From: Candidatus Levyibacteriota bacterium
Lineage (GTDB): Bacteria; Patescibacteria; Microgenomatia; Levybacterales; UBA12049
Assembly: GCA_027334565.1 (NCBI GenBank)
Contig: DAHWUP010000007.1
Coordinates: 1-36,982, forward strand
Direction: 5' to 3'
Length of the DNA stretch: 36,982 bases
The position numbers and the translations under genes were made by a program. Under the pieces are notes generated by a model that was given only the letters and a program-made list of their open reading frames with translations, had not been told where the DNA came from and did not search any database. This document shows positions 25,926-33,015 of this stretch, one piece after another (within the stretch, counting starts at the first letter, position 1; every line of letters starts with the position of its first letter).

Positions 25926-26005
25926 TTATGTAAGCTTGCCTTAGTGACAAAAAATCCCGCCAGAGGCGGGCTCTAAACCTGTCTTTGGCAAGATCTATTA
26001 CATAA
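25926..26005 (-). promoter_or_regulatory. leader stem with embedded terminator-like hairpin in the 16S transcript
   Basis: The outer arms TTATGTAA (26005-25998) and TTACATAA (25933-25926) and the inner arms CTTGCC/GGCAAG (25992-25987 with 25940-25935) enclose a perfect hairpin CCCGCC-TCT-GGCGGG (25970-25956) followed by ATTTTTT (25955-25949). The hairpin plus T run has the form of an intrinsic terminator about 40-60 nt after the predicted rRNA start. Confidence 0.65.
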
Positions 26006-26014
26006 GCATTAATC

Positions 26015-26042
26015 ATTATAGCTAATTTGAGGCTTTTGTCAA
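26015..26042 (-). promoter_or_regulatory. consensus promoter of the 16S rRNA unit
   Basis: Minus strand: perfect TTGACA (26042-26037), 16-nt spacer, perfect TATAAT (26020-26015). It is the only fully consensus promoter found in the window, as expected for rRNA. Confidence 0.85.
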
Positions 26043-26068
26043 GAAAGAGAATGTATTTTTACATTCTG

Positions 26069-26641
26069 CTACTTATTACGGCTGTTTCTCTCTTTAATCC
26101 TATCTTGTCTCCTATGCTCCTCGCTTCTTTCCCTAGCTTTATCCGTTTCTTCCTTCTTAAGTCTTAAAGCTTCCATACTTGACGCAATATACATTCTTGC
26201 ATTTACAAGCCTTTCGTCACGTTTTCGTTTTTGTGCAACACAAATTCTTTCCGCATTTGTTAAAAGCCCATTCACTACTGAGGCGTCAAAGCTTGCATCC
26301 GGATTTGGTATCAACGATGGTAGTTTACCCTCTCCCGCATCAACATGCCTGAATAACGCAACTTGTGTCAAGGAAACGACTCCGAGTTCATCTTTTACCA
26401 GAGTTATCTGACCCGCATCTATCCCTTTCCTAAAGAACATATCAACTCTTCGGGTGTCAACTCCAAAATATCTACCCGAAATCTTGTCATACTTTTTAGA
26501 ACCGGCTGGTATTGATTTATAAAAGGTGGCTCCGCCGTCCTTAGAACCATGGCCATAAATTTCCGCTAATCTGACAAAAGATTCATAGGCATTTCTTCTA
26601 TTATCTTGTTCACTTTCTACCCGTGGCTGAAATTCTGACAT
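26069..26641 (-). CDS. unknown charged protein with coiled-coil C-terminus
   Basis: 190 aa from the ATG at 26641. Thirteen more codons to 26680 are possible, but an extended -10 (TGT-TAGAAT at 26657-26652, with TTGCGT 17 nt upstream) ends 10 nt before this ATG. No membrane segment. The last 60 residues are almost all charged (KKEETDKARERSEEHRRQ) and likely form a helix. The middle part (GRYFGVDTRRVDMFFRKGIDAGQI) could be a small helix-turn-helix-like region, but this is not firm. It lies upstream of the rRNA promoter in the same direction. Confidence 0.65.
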   Translation of the reverse strand: MSEFQPRVESEQDNRRNAYESFVRLAEIYGHGSKDGGATFYKSIPAGSKKYDKISGRYFGVDTRRVDMFFRKGIDAGQITLVKDELGVVSLTQVALFRHVDAGEGKLPSLIPNPDASFDASVVNGLLTNAERICVAQKRKRDERLVNARMYIASSMEALRLKKEETDKARERSEEHRRQDRIKERNSRNK

Positions 26642-26699
26642 ATGGAGTGATATTCTAACAGACTTTAAATCAAAACGCAAACTATGGGACTATAGAAGC

Positions 26700-27992
26700 T
26701 CAGGCCGCCTGACTGTTAAAAACAGTGCGCTCGCGGATATTTGGCACTAACTTTTCGATTTCACCGATCATTGCTCTCGGGATCTCCCTCTCAGGTGAGC
26801 CGTCATTGCCAAAGAACCATCCGCAGCTTGTTTTTCCCACCAACTCGCAGTATTTTGCCCAGAACAGTCTGTCGGAAATCCTTATCGGTTCGCTATCCGA
26901 ACCGGGATTAAACATCCGACCCCTGTTTCCTAAAAAGAATTCTGTAAATTCTTTCCTCCAGGCCGGATCGGCAGCATCAAGTCTCATATTGATTTCGCTA
27001 CCGTAATCACCCAGGGTCTGATATAAATACCGCTTGTCGCCGGCGGCTCTTTCCGATACACCGTCGCAACCGCACTCTCCCGTCCAGCGGCCAAGTCCAT
27101 GGTCACAACTCCAACTCGAATCATCCCAAACTTCGGTGACTATCGCATCCGTTTCGCCCGGATCCATCGCTTTTCTTAGGTCAAAAGGTACGAATCCGTG
27201 TCCTTCCAAAGTTCCGGGTCTTTCCAGGTAGTTTAAGAATTTATCTCTGTCTTTTTTGTGATGACCGTAAAGTTCAATGTCACTTCCGACCACCACGGTG
27301 CTTGAATCAAAGCCCGAAACCCTGTCCAGGAACCTGTCGGCATTCAAAGACACTCCGTCGTCAAATGATAATGATCCGCTTAACGAAGAATTGAAATGGA
27401 CTATGCTCATGCCTCTTCCGCCGGGCGTTACCGTTTTGACCGGGTTGGTGTCTTTGCGTTTAAGCTGACTGTCCCTAAGGACCACGAATTCATAGCCGTT
27501 TTCGCTCGCAACATCCAGAGTAGTCGACGATACCGCCGTCTCCGGCAGCCAAAGTCCTTTTGGTTCGAAACCCAAATCCCGTCTGAATGCTTCCCTTCCG
27601 ATTCCCAACATCATTCCCTGGTCCGCCCTGGTTTGTAACGGCAGGATCATATGAATATAAGGATCGCCCAAGACATGGTATTCTTTCCCGGGAATCGCGT
27701 TGATTTTGGCAACCAGCCTTTCATATTCTTTAGGATGTGCGTTTCTCAACCAATCCCTAAGCCCCGGGTATAGAGAGAAAGCCATCCTGGGTAATGACTC
27801 CCCTTCGACCAAAACGGGCTTATAAACCTGGTTGTAAATTGTTTCGTTTATTCCGGAAACTATATCCAGTCTTTGTCCGCTTGAAGGAAGATAAACTTCA
27901 CGATGGGGCTGGTAGGCGTGAGCAAGAACAAGGAAAGGCTTGCCTTGAGTAAGGGATTCCAAAGACTTCCCGGGCTCAAAAGTTTCTACCAT
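26700..27992 (-). CDS. glycoside hydrolase family 57-type enzyme with DUF3536-like C-terminus
   Basis: 430 aa. GH57 motifs: LVLAHAYQPHRE (H26, motif 1), GLWLPETAV with the nucleophile position E151, and VVGSDIELYGHHKK with the acid position D238. The C-terminal part carries DDSSWSCDHGLGRWTGECGC, a signature I associate with DUF3536-containing GH57-like proteins. These enzymes act on alpha-glucans (amylase, branching or related activities). No signal peptide, so cytoplasmic glycogen-like or oligosaccharide metabolism is likely. TATTAT ends 8 nt before the ATG. Confidence 0.9.
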   Translation of the reverse strand: MVETFEPGKSLESLTQGKPFLVLAHAYQPHREVYLPSSGQRLDIVSGINETIYNQVYKPVLVEGESLPRMAFSLYPGLRDWLRNAHPKEYERLVAKINAIPGKEYHVLGDPYIHMILPLQTRADQGMMLGIGREAFRRDLGFEPKGLWLPETAVSSTTLDVASENGYEFVVLRDSQLKRKDTNPVKTVTPGGRGMSIVHFNSSLSGSLSFDDGVSLNADRFLDRVSGFDSSTVVVGSDIELYGHHKKDRDKFLNYLERPGTLEGHGFVPFDLRKAMDPGETDAIVTEVWDDSSWSCDHGLGRWTGECGCDGVSERAAGDKRYLYQTLGDYGSEINMRLDAADPAWRKEFTEFFLGNRGRMFNPGSDSEPIRISDRLFWAKYCELVGKTSCGWFFGNDGSPEREIPRAMIGEIEKLVPNIRERTVFNSQAA

Positions 27993-28130
27993 AAAATCTT
28001 ATAATAAAACAATTACAGCATATTTCACAAAAAAGTCAATGGTAAGAGATTTTAAGCTCAAGTAAACAAATATAATTTGACCCTTAAGAAAATTCAATTT
28101 AAAAAATTATTACCGGGGAAGCAAATCTCT

Positions 28131-28334
28131 TTATAAAGTAGTGTCTGCGGGAGGAGCGATTCTTCTTTCGTGTTCTCTCACTTCCATGCGTCTTGTATAT
28201 CTTAACGTGATGGTGTCTGCGGCCGGTGCCATTCTTCTTTCCGCCCTGGTTACTCCTGATGGTTTTTTAATCCCGTCAAAGTTAACATGCCAAACCATCG
28301 ATTCTCCTTGTTCGAATAGATTTCTTGATGCCAT
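28131..28334 (-). CDS. small protein with two ERR-x-AP-x-ADT repeats
   Basis: 67 aa from the ATG at 28334. The second half holds two near-identical units: AERRMAPAADTITL (31-44) and HERRIAPPADTTL (55-67), the second forming the C-terminus. The units are 24 codons apart and 25 of 30 bases match. No signal peptide or membrane segment. A strong promoter (TTGACA, 17 nt, TATAAA at 28380-28352) gives a leader of about 11 nt, which supports the gene. The opposite strand also has an open frame (28141-28368), but no comparable promoter. No family is recognised. It lies between the GH57 and IMPase genes, both on the same strand. Confidence 0.55.
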   Translation of the reverse strand: MASRNLFEQGESMVWHVNFDGIKKPSGVTRAERRMAPAADTITLRYTRRMEVREHERRIAPPADTTL

Positions 28335-28351
28335 ATTTTTACAACTTCATG

Positions 28352-28380
28352 TTTATAGCAAAAGGTAAAAAGCTTGTCAA
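28352..28380 (-). promoter_or_regulatory. strong promoter of the small repeat protein
   Basis: Minus strand: TTGACA (28380-28375), exactly 17 nt, TATAAA (28357-28352). The predicted start near 28345 is 11 nt before the ATG. Confidence 0.65.
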
Positions 28381-28440
28381 CAACAAACTACTATAATTTT
28401 TAAAGCATATAATACGCGCGCAGCAAATTACCGGACTTTT

Positions 28441-29496
28441 TTACCCTTGGACAACTGTATTTGAAATAGGCTTACTGTGGAGAACTTGTATTTCCCTTAA
28501 CAACACCGGCTCGACCCGTTTTCGGATATCTTCGTTTGCATACCCGATCCAACTGCAGTTGGTACTTGTATCCAAAGGGTATGCAACCGGCTGGCCCCAA
28601 GCATTGGTAACTATCGCACCCGCCTCTTTTGCGATCAACAGCCCTGCCAGATCATAAGGATGAGCGGTCATACCAAGCTTTTTGCCCTGCCTGTTGAGCA
28701 CTTTTTCCATTTCCGGCCTTAAATCGGCGACGAAGCGATATACTCCTTTGGTAAGTAAATATACCTGACCGGCATTACAGATATATTGGTCATCGAAAAC
28801 CAACGCCTTACCTTCTTCCACCGGACCGACCGCTTCCTCAAATACCCTTTCGGAAAGGTCGGCGATTTCCCGCTTTGAACCCGGAAAAAAATCGACAAAG
28901 GTTGCAAAACCGTGCTTAAGATCGGTGGCTTTAGACGTCCTAAGTTCTCTTTTAGCTACCAGGCCTCCTTCCCGCAAATCCCATAGTTCTTCAAATGCTC
29001 CCTGCCCTTTAACCGCATATAACACACTTGCTTTGTCCTGTTTGGTCGGTGGAATTTCGGTCAATACCGCCATTTCTATGTCATCCAGCGTTGTTCCGCC
29101 GTCTTTATGAGGGGCGATTCCGGTTATTACCCAGGCACTTCGCATGTCGTACATAATTCCTCTGGTTCCGTCAACCGGGTCGATGATTACCTCAAGCTTC
29201 GGTTCACTATCCGCAGCAGGATATATTTTTCTGCCAAAACCCTCCGCGATCATAATAAGTGGAGATAAGGTCGAAAGGCTTCTGGCAAAACCGTCGATAT
29301 GACTTTCGGCATGCGCGTCAATTTTATATGAAACGTCCCCTTCGCCTTCACCCACCACTTTGGATAACTCCTCCGCAGACTGTCGTGCCAATTGCGTTCT
29401 TACATCGTCTCTTACTCCCGCTTGAAAAGACTTTACCTCAGAAAGCAAATATTCGGAATTAGCTAAATTTTCAGTCGGTGGAATTCTTTCGCTCAT
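28441..29496 (-). CDS. inositol monophosphatase-family phosphatase
   Basis: 351 aa. The metal-binding motifs of the FIG/IMPase superfamily are present: IMIAEGFG (E85, first metal ligand), IIDPVDGTRG (D106, D109, G110, T111) and the C-terminal HPYDLAG (D282). It is longer than usual IMPase (about 260-280 aa). It should hydrolyse a sugar or inositol phosphate, or a 3'(2')-phosphoadenosine-type substrate; the sequence alone does not decide. Cytoplasmic. A TATAAT at 29526-29521 lies 24 nt before the ATG, giving a leader of about 18 nt without a clear SD. Confidence 0.9.
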   Translation of the reverse strand: MSERIPPTENLANSEYLLSEVKSFQAGVRDDVRTQLARQSAEELSKVVGEGEGDVSYKIDAHAESHIDGFARSLSTLSPLIMIAEGFGRKIYPAADSEPKLEVIIDPVDGTRGIMYDMRSAWVITGIAPHKDGGTTLDDIEMAVLTEIPPTKQDKASVLYAVKGQGAFEELWDLREGGLVAKRELRTSKATDLKHGFATFVDFFPGSKREIADLSERVFEEAVGPVEEGKALVFDDQYICNAGQVYLLTKGVYRFVADLRPEMEKVLNRQGKKLGMTAHPYDLAGLLIAKEAGAIVTNAWGQPVAYPLDTSTNCSWIGYANEDIRKRVEPVLLREIQVLHSKPISNTVVQG

Positions 29497-29551
29497 AACT
29501 TATGTGTATTCAAGAAATTAATTATATCATTCGGGGATTTTAGGTCAAAGG

Positions 29552-30163
29552 CTATTTTTCCAAAAAAAGCATCGTCCAGGCAAAAGGGAAACGCTTGCTC
29601 AAAATTTTTATGTTCGTACCGGCATTTTTTTGGACAAATTCGGGAAATCCGAACATCGTCCAGTGGTTGATGTGCTCGATATCATTACCAAGTCTGGACC
29701 AGTTTTTGCCACGCACAAGCTGAGCAAACATAAAAAACGGCTCGTTGGGCACCGAAATCGCCAGATACTTTTTGGAGACCCTAACCAGTTCCCTTAAGGC
29801 TTTTTCCGGCTCTTCCAGATGCTCCAGCACCTCGGTGCATAAAACCAGATCGAACGAATTGTCTTTGTACGGTAGGTCATAGATACTTCCTTGGCTGATT
29901 TTAATTTCTGGATAGGTTTTTTTACCAAGCTCAATTGCCGCTTCGGAGTACTCAACCCCTTCCAGTTTTTTTCCGATTCCTTTTTCCCGCAAGCGATTGA
30001 GCGTAAACCCTTCCCCGCAGCCGACGTCCAAAATGGAATCTACGGCCTGCTGTTTAGAAATTAAGTTGGCCAAATTCCTGAAAAAATTCCACAACAAAAG
30101 TCTTTGGATGGGGTTTCTGTGAGTGTGCTTTTTATAGTTATCGGTAGTCGTGGCCATGGGCAT
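29552..30163 (-). CDS. class I SAM-dependent methyltransferase
   Basis: 203 aa; M3 is an alternative start. Motif I SILDVGCGEGF (residues 43-53) binds SAM, the acidic loop is LEGVEYSEAAIE, and motif IV is FDLVLCTEVLEHLEEP. This is the Methyltransf_11/25 type acting on small molecules, sugars or lipids. A TATAAT (30174-30169) ends 5 nt before the ATG, so it is probably leaderless. It diverges from the gene at 30220. Confidence 0.9.
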   Translation of the reverse strand: MPMATTTDNYKKHTHRNPIQRLLLWNFFRNLANLISKQQAVDSILDVGCGEGFTLNRLREKGIGKKLEGVEYSEAAIELGKKTYPEIKISQGSIYDLPYKDNSFDLVLCTEVLEHLEEPEKALRELVRVSKKYLAISVPNEPFFMFAQLVRGKNWSRLGNDIEHINHWTMFGFPEFVQKNAGTNIKILSKRFPFAWTMLFLEK

Positions 30164-30185
30164 TTTGTATTATACAAAAATGGTA

Positions 30186-30213
30186 TTGAAGAACTCAACC
30201 GCTTATGTATAAT
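30186..30213 (+). promoter_or_regulatory. promoter of the 30220 gene (leaderless)
   Basis: TTGAAG (30186-30191), 16 nt, TATAAT (30208-30213), 6 nt to the ATG at 30220. An in-frame ATG at 30205 overlaps the -10 box and cannot be used on this transcript. Confidence 0.6.
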
Positions 30214-30219
30214 TGTTTC

Positions 30220-30702
30220 ATGACCATTGAATCATTGCATACAGCCGGCGTAACTTCTGTGCCCGAACAAGCGCGTGCAACCGAACAATATCTACGATTT
30301 AAAAGGATAAACGACATAATCGACATCGAGGAGACGATCGGACAACTGGCACTTACTAAAGGGTGGCCGAAAGACTTAAGGATTGGCAACTTGGAAACTC
30401 TCACCGTTGACGGAAAAGACGCGTTTATGCTTTTTTTAAGAACCGACGGTTATCTTATACATTTATCGATGTCTTCTTTTCCGGAAGGTGATTTGGGAAT
30501 TCAATCCAGGTTTACGCTCGACACTACGGAAGGTGAAAACTCTCACGCTGTTAGAACCACTTATCAACTCGACCGGTTGGGACAAGCGCGAAAAAGGGTG
30601 GCAAACGGTGAATCTCCGATCGCATCCGATATGACAAACGAGGACCTTGAAAAAACCGAAATAGCCTTGCGTGCCATAATAGCCTCCCCCATGTTCGGCT
30701 AA
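30220..30702 (+). CDS. unknown small soluble protein
   Basis: 160 aa from the ATG at 30220, fixed by the promoter. No signal peptide or membrane segment. Alternating hydrophobic stretches (DAFMLFLRTDGYLIHLSM) suggest a mixed alpha/beta fold. No family recognised. Its stop codon overlaps the stop of the convergent gene at 30699 by 4 nt. Confidence 0.7.
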   Translation: MTIESLHTAGVTSVPEQARATEQYLRFKRINDIIDIEETIGQLALTKGWPKDLRIGNLETLTVDGKDAFMLFLRTDGYLIHLSMSSFPEGDLGIQSRFTLDTTEGENSHAVRTTYQLDRLGQARKRVANGESPIASDMTNEDLEKTEIALRAIIASPMFG

Positions 30703-31421
30703 AAAGTAAACGGATAAATTTCTTTATATGCGGTTACGCCGAACCTGGCCCCTTGAATCGCAAAATCCGGCGGATTAAAAGTTGTTAGCGGAAAATGACC
30801 ATCCTGCTCCAAAACGGGACTTTGAGCTCTTAATAAAAGCGCATCCAAAAGCCTAAAACCCGACTCGTCTATTTTTAAAAGCTCGCTGTTTTCTAAAGCA
30901 TCTTGTCTCAATTCCGTAAGCAAACGTTGCCTGGATGTTTCGTATATCGGTAAATCCAATTTTGATACCTGGTCGACCAACATTATTTCCGAAATTGCCA
31001 GGTCGCGCTCCAACCGTTCCTCCAATCCGCCCGTTAATACCTCCCCCGCCTGGGACAAAGTTTCCATAGCTCTTTTAACACCGGTCATTTGATCAAAGGA
31101 AAGTACAAAAAGCGGCATGTTGCCATTAGCAAGATAATGTTGAGATTGGGCTTCAAGACCCGGAACCAGCGTTCGGAGCACAATATATTGTGTGACCGAA
31201 GGCCGTGAGAGCGTTTCGTCTTTTCTTTTTATTTCCCCTATCGCTTCGCCGATTTGTGCTTGGTTTTGGGGATTATGCAGTTGTCTTAAATAGACGTTGC
31301 CGATATTTTCACCTATCGCCAGGAGTGAAATAATTTGCTCCGGAGAAAAACCATCTTGTGAAAGTTCCTGGTAATTTTCAAGCGCGATCCTAACGTTTGC
31401 AAGTCTTCGTTCGGAACCCAT
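30699..31421 (-). CDS. unknown, mostly helical protein
   Basis: 240 aa. Predicted by eye to be almost entirely helical and soluble (many Leu/Glu/Gln/Arg heptad-like stretches, such as GEVLTGGLEERLERDLAISEIMLVDQV), with a short C-terminal aromatic region. A TATAAT (31438-31433) ends 11 nt before the ATG. No family recognised. It is a single-gene unit between the 30220 gene and the uracil-DNA glycosylase. Confidence 0.7.
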   Translation of the reverse strand: MGSERRLANVRIALENYQELSQDGFSPEQIISLLAIGENIGNVYLRQLHNPQNQAQIGEAIGEIKRKDETLSRPSVTQYIVLRTLVPGLEAQSQHYLANGNMPLFVLSFDQMTGVKRAMETLSQAGEVLTGGLEERLERDLAISEIMLVDQVSKLDLPIYETSRQRLLTELRQDALENSELLKIDESGFRLLDALLLRAQSPVLEQDGHFPLTTFNPPDFAIQGARFGVTAYKEIYPFTF

Positions 31422-31457
31422 ATAAAAATGGCATTATAAACTCGCCGGTTCGGGAAA

Positions 31458-32003
31458 TCAATCCCTTAGTCTCTTTAAATCGGAAATAAATAAGTGTTTG
31501 AATTTATGGGGAAATCTTAGGACCGCGGATGGATGCAAAGTGATCAGATATTTTCGTGCGTTTTGAACAGTCACTTTCCCGTGATTTTTTAAAATAGGGG
31601 TTTTTGAATTCAACAAAGCGGTGCAAGCGGTATTGCCTAAAAGCACGATGATCTTTGGTCCGATGACATCAATTTGCTTATGAAGATGTTCATTGCCATG
31701 TTTTATCTGGGATTTCGATGGAGTTTTCCTGTCGGGAAGATATTTAACCGGGCTGGTGATAAAAACTTCGTTTTCGTTTATTCCCAGCATTTTTAAGGTG
31801 GAACGAAGCAATTGACCAGACCTCCCTACGAACGGGCGTCCGGTCCTAGCTTCCGTTTTGCCCGGTGCTTCGCCTACAAACATTACTTTGGCATCCGGGC
31901 TCCCCTCACCCGCAACCGCCTTCCCCGAAGTTCCGATTTTACAAACTTTGCAATTTTCGATTTCCTCGGCAATTTCCTCAAGCGCTTTCTTTTTGTCTGT
32001 CAT
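31458..32003 (-). CDS. uracil-DNA glycosylase, family 4/5-like, with incomplete Fe-S ligands
   Basis: 181 aa from the ATG at 32003; a longer frame to 32156 would overlap the divergent gene and its promoter. It removes uracil from DNA. Motifs: MFVGEAPGKTEARTGRPFVGRSGQLL (residues 41-66, the GEAPG-x-x-E family block, here with A instead of D after E) and the C-terminal ITLHPSAVLR (154-163). Typical family 4 enzymes hold a 4Fe-4S cluster with four cysteines. Here C18 and C21 are present, but the positions usually reading KCRP and ACRP are VKYLP (Y88) and KHGNE (G103), so two ligands appear lost. C127 cannot replace them by alignment. It shares a palindromic -10 with the 32038 gene. Confidence 0.88.
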   Translation of the reverse strand: MTDKKKALEEIAEEIENCKVCKIGTSGKAVAGEGSPDAKVMFVGEAPGKTEARTGRPFVGRSGQLLRSTLKMLGINENEVFITSPVKYLPDRKTPSKSQIKHGNEHLHKQIDVIGPKIIVLLGNTACTALLNSKTPILKNHGKVTVQNARKYLITLHPSAVLRFPHKFKHLFISDLKRLRD

Positions 32004-32021
32004 TTTACAAATCTTCTTTTT

Positions 32022-32031
32022 ATTATATAAT
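32022..32031. promoter_or_regulatory. palindromic bidirectional -10 element
   Basis: ATTATATAAT reads the same on both strands and supplies TATAAT in both directions. Rightward it ends 6 nt before the ATG at 32038; leftward it lies 18 nt before the glycosylase ATG at 32003. Confidence 0.5.
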
Positions 32032-32037
32032 GTCACA

Positions 32038-32469
32038 ATGCACGAAAAATCAGGAAGAATGTTATCCGCCGACTTAGGCGCAAGACAAAAAAAACAGCTT
32101 TTAAGTTTAGCCGAAAAAGCTATCGAACAAGGACAAACACAAACGGAAAGCGGCATACAGATTTTTCCGTCCGATAACGGATTTGTCGCCTACCGGCCGA
32201 TAACAGGTGGCGGACTGATCATCTTAAGCATACACGATGGAGATAGCCCCGATACGGATTCGTGGCTGGCCATGCCAAGAACCGATGTTTCCGATGACGG
32301 AAAACGAGGCACAGATGTGTTTATCTTTGGCCACAAATCCCATGGGGAAAAAGCCGGAGGCGAGGATAAAAAAAGAATAAGGCAGGAAATCACGGTTTTT
32401 AAAAGTGAGCTAAAACATGCAACTAAACCTGTCCGACAGCCCAATATGCAACAATCCCCAGCGACATAA
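32038..32469 (+). CDS. unknown small soluble protein
   Basis: 143 aa from the ATG at 32038, set by the leaderless promoter; the frame open back to 31858 is inside the opposite glycosylase gene and is not credible. Hydrophilic with a central beta-rich part (SGIQIFPSDNGFVAYRPI) and a Lys-rich C-terminus. No family recognised. Its 3' end overlaps the convergent methyltransferase gene by 47 nt. Confidence 0.6.
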   Translation: MHEKSGRMLSADLGARQKKQLLSLAEKAIEQGQTQTESGIQIFPSDNGFVAYRPITGGGLIILSIHDGDSPDTDSWLAMPRTDVSDDGKRGTDVFIFGHKSHGEKAGGEDKKRIRQEITVFKSELKHATKPVRQPNMQQSPAT

Positions 32470-32953
32470 TCACATTCAAGGATTTGTTGACCCCCCACAT
32501 CGGAATCTCGACAATTGCATCGCAGGCTTTTAAGGTTAACCTTGAGCATCCTTCGGTTTCGTTTCCTACCACAAAAGCAACAGGAAGCCGGTAGTCAATC
32601 CGTGTGTAGGGCAAACTTTTTTTATCCTGTTCCACGGCTATGGCTTTAAGTCTTGGAACTTGAGACTTAAGCGTTAAAATCGCTTCGGCGGCCGAATCTT
32701 TGTACTCCCATTCTACCCATTGCGTAGTGTTGATCGATGCCTTTTTGATGCGGGTATTGGGCGGGGTTTCGGTCACACCGCAAAGGTAAACTTTTTTGAC
32801 TCCCAAAGCGTCGGCCAGGCGAAAGATTCCGCCGGTATTATATGTATCAAGGATATTATCCAAGACAAAATATACATCCCTTCTTTTAATTTTGTCCCGT
32901 TCTTCCCTGGAGGGATCACTGACTCTTAGTTCCTGCGCGTCCAGCTTAAGCAT
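32423..32953 (-). CDS. SpoU/TrmH-family RNA 2'-O-methyltransferase
   Basis: 176 aa. All three SpoU motifs are present: motif 1 NTGGIFRLADALGV (about 39-52), motif 2 FVVGNETEGCS, and motif 3 IPMWGVNKSLNVIMSLGIVAY. These build the trefoil-knot SAM site of enzymes that methylate ribose in tRNA or rRNA. There is no N-terminal substrate-binding extension, so it is the short, catalytic-domain form (compare TrmL-like). A TATAAT (32966-32961) ends 7 nt before the ATG. Target unknown. Confidence 0.92.
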   Translation of the reverse strand: MLKLDAQELRVSDPSREERDKIKRRDVYFVLDNILDTYNTGGIFRLADALGVKKVYLCGVTETPPNTRIKKASINTTQWVEWEYKDSAAEAILTLKSQVPRLKAIAVEQDKKSLPYTRIDYRLPVAFVVGNETEGCSRLTLKACDAIVEIPMWGVNKSLNVIMSLGIVAYWAVGQV

Positions 32954-32972
32954 AAAGCCAATTATACTAGAT

Positions 32973-33000
32973 TTGACTTCTTAGTGCTGGTTGTTATAAT
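32973..33000 (+). promoter_or_regulatory. promoter of the 33016 gene
   Basis: TTGACT (32973-32978), 16-nt spacer, TATAAT (32995-33000); the predicted start near 33007 is about 9 nt before the ATG at 33016. Confidence 0.6.
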
Positions 33001-33015
33001 GCTAGCTTAGAATTT

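Larger units (their letters stand above)
25748..26008 (-). other. 16S rRNA leader
   Basis: About 260 nt from the predicted start near 26008 to the mature 5' end. In order of transcription it holds an 80-nt stem structure with an inner terminator-like hairpin (25926-26005), a boxA-like TTCTTTGAAAA (25921-25911), the 5' arm of the processing stem (25805-25790) and a small hairpin CGGATT/AATCCG just before the mature end. No protein-coding frame is credible here. Confidence 0.7.

Noticed and set aside
28141..28242. Two 30-bp repeats as a short CRISPR array
   Set aside because: Only two copies occur, spaced in multiples of three inside an open frame, with no cas genes; a coding repeat explains them.
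28141..28368. 75-codon plus-strand frame opposite the small repeat protein
   Set aside because: Its only -10-like element is 3 nt before a GTG, whereas the minus strand has a near-consensus promoter and an ATG. Not fully excluded.
31858..32037. Upstream extension of the 32038 gene
   Set aside because: It lies inside the opposite uracil-DNA glycosylase gene and upstream of the TATAAT that sets the start at 32038.
32004..32156. Upstream extension of the uracil-DNA glycosylase
   Set aside because: It runs through the divergent promoter into the opposite gene; the family block begins soon after the ATG at 32003.
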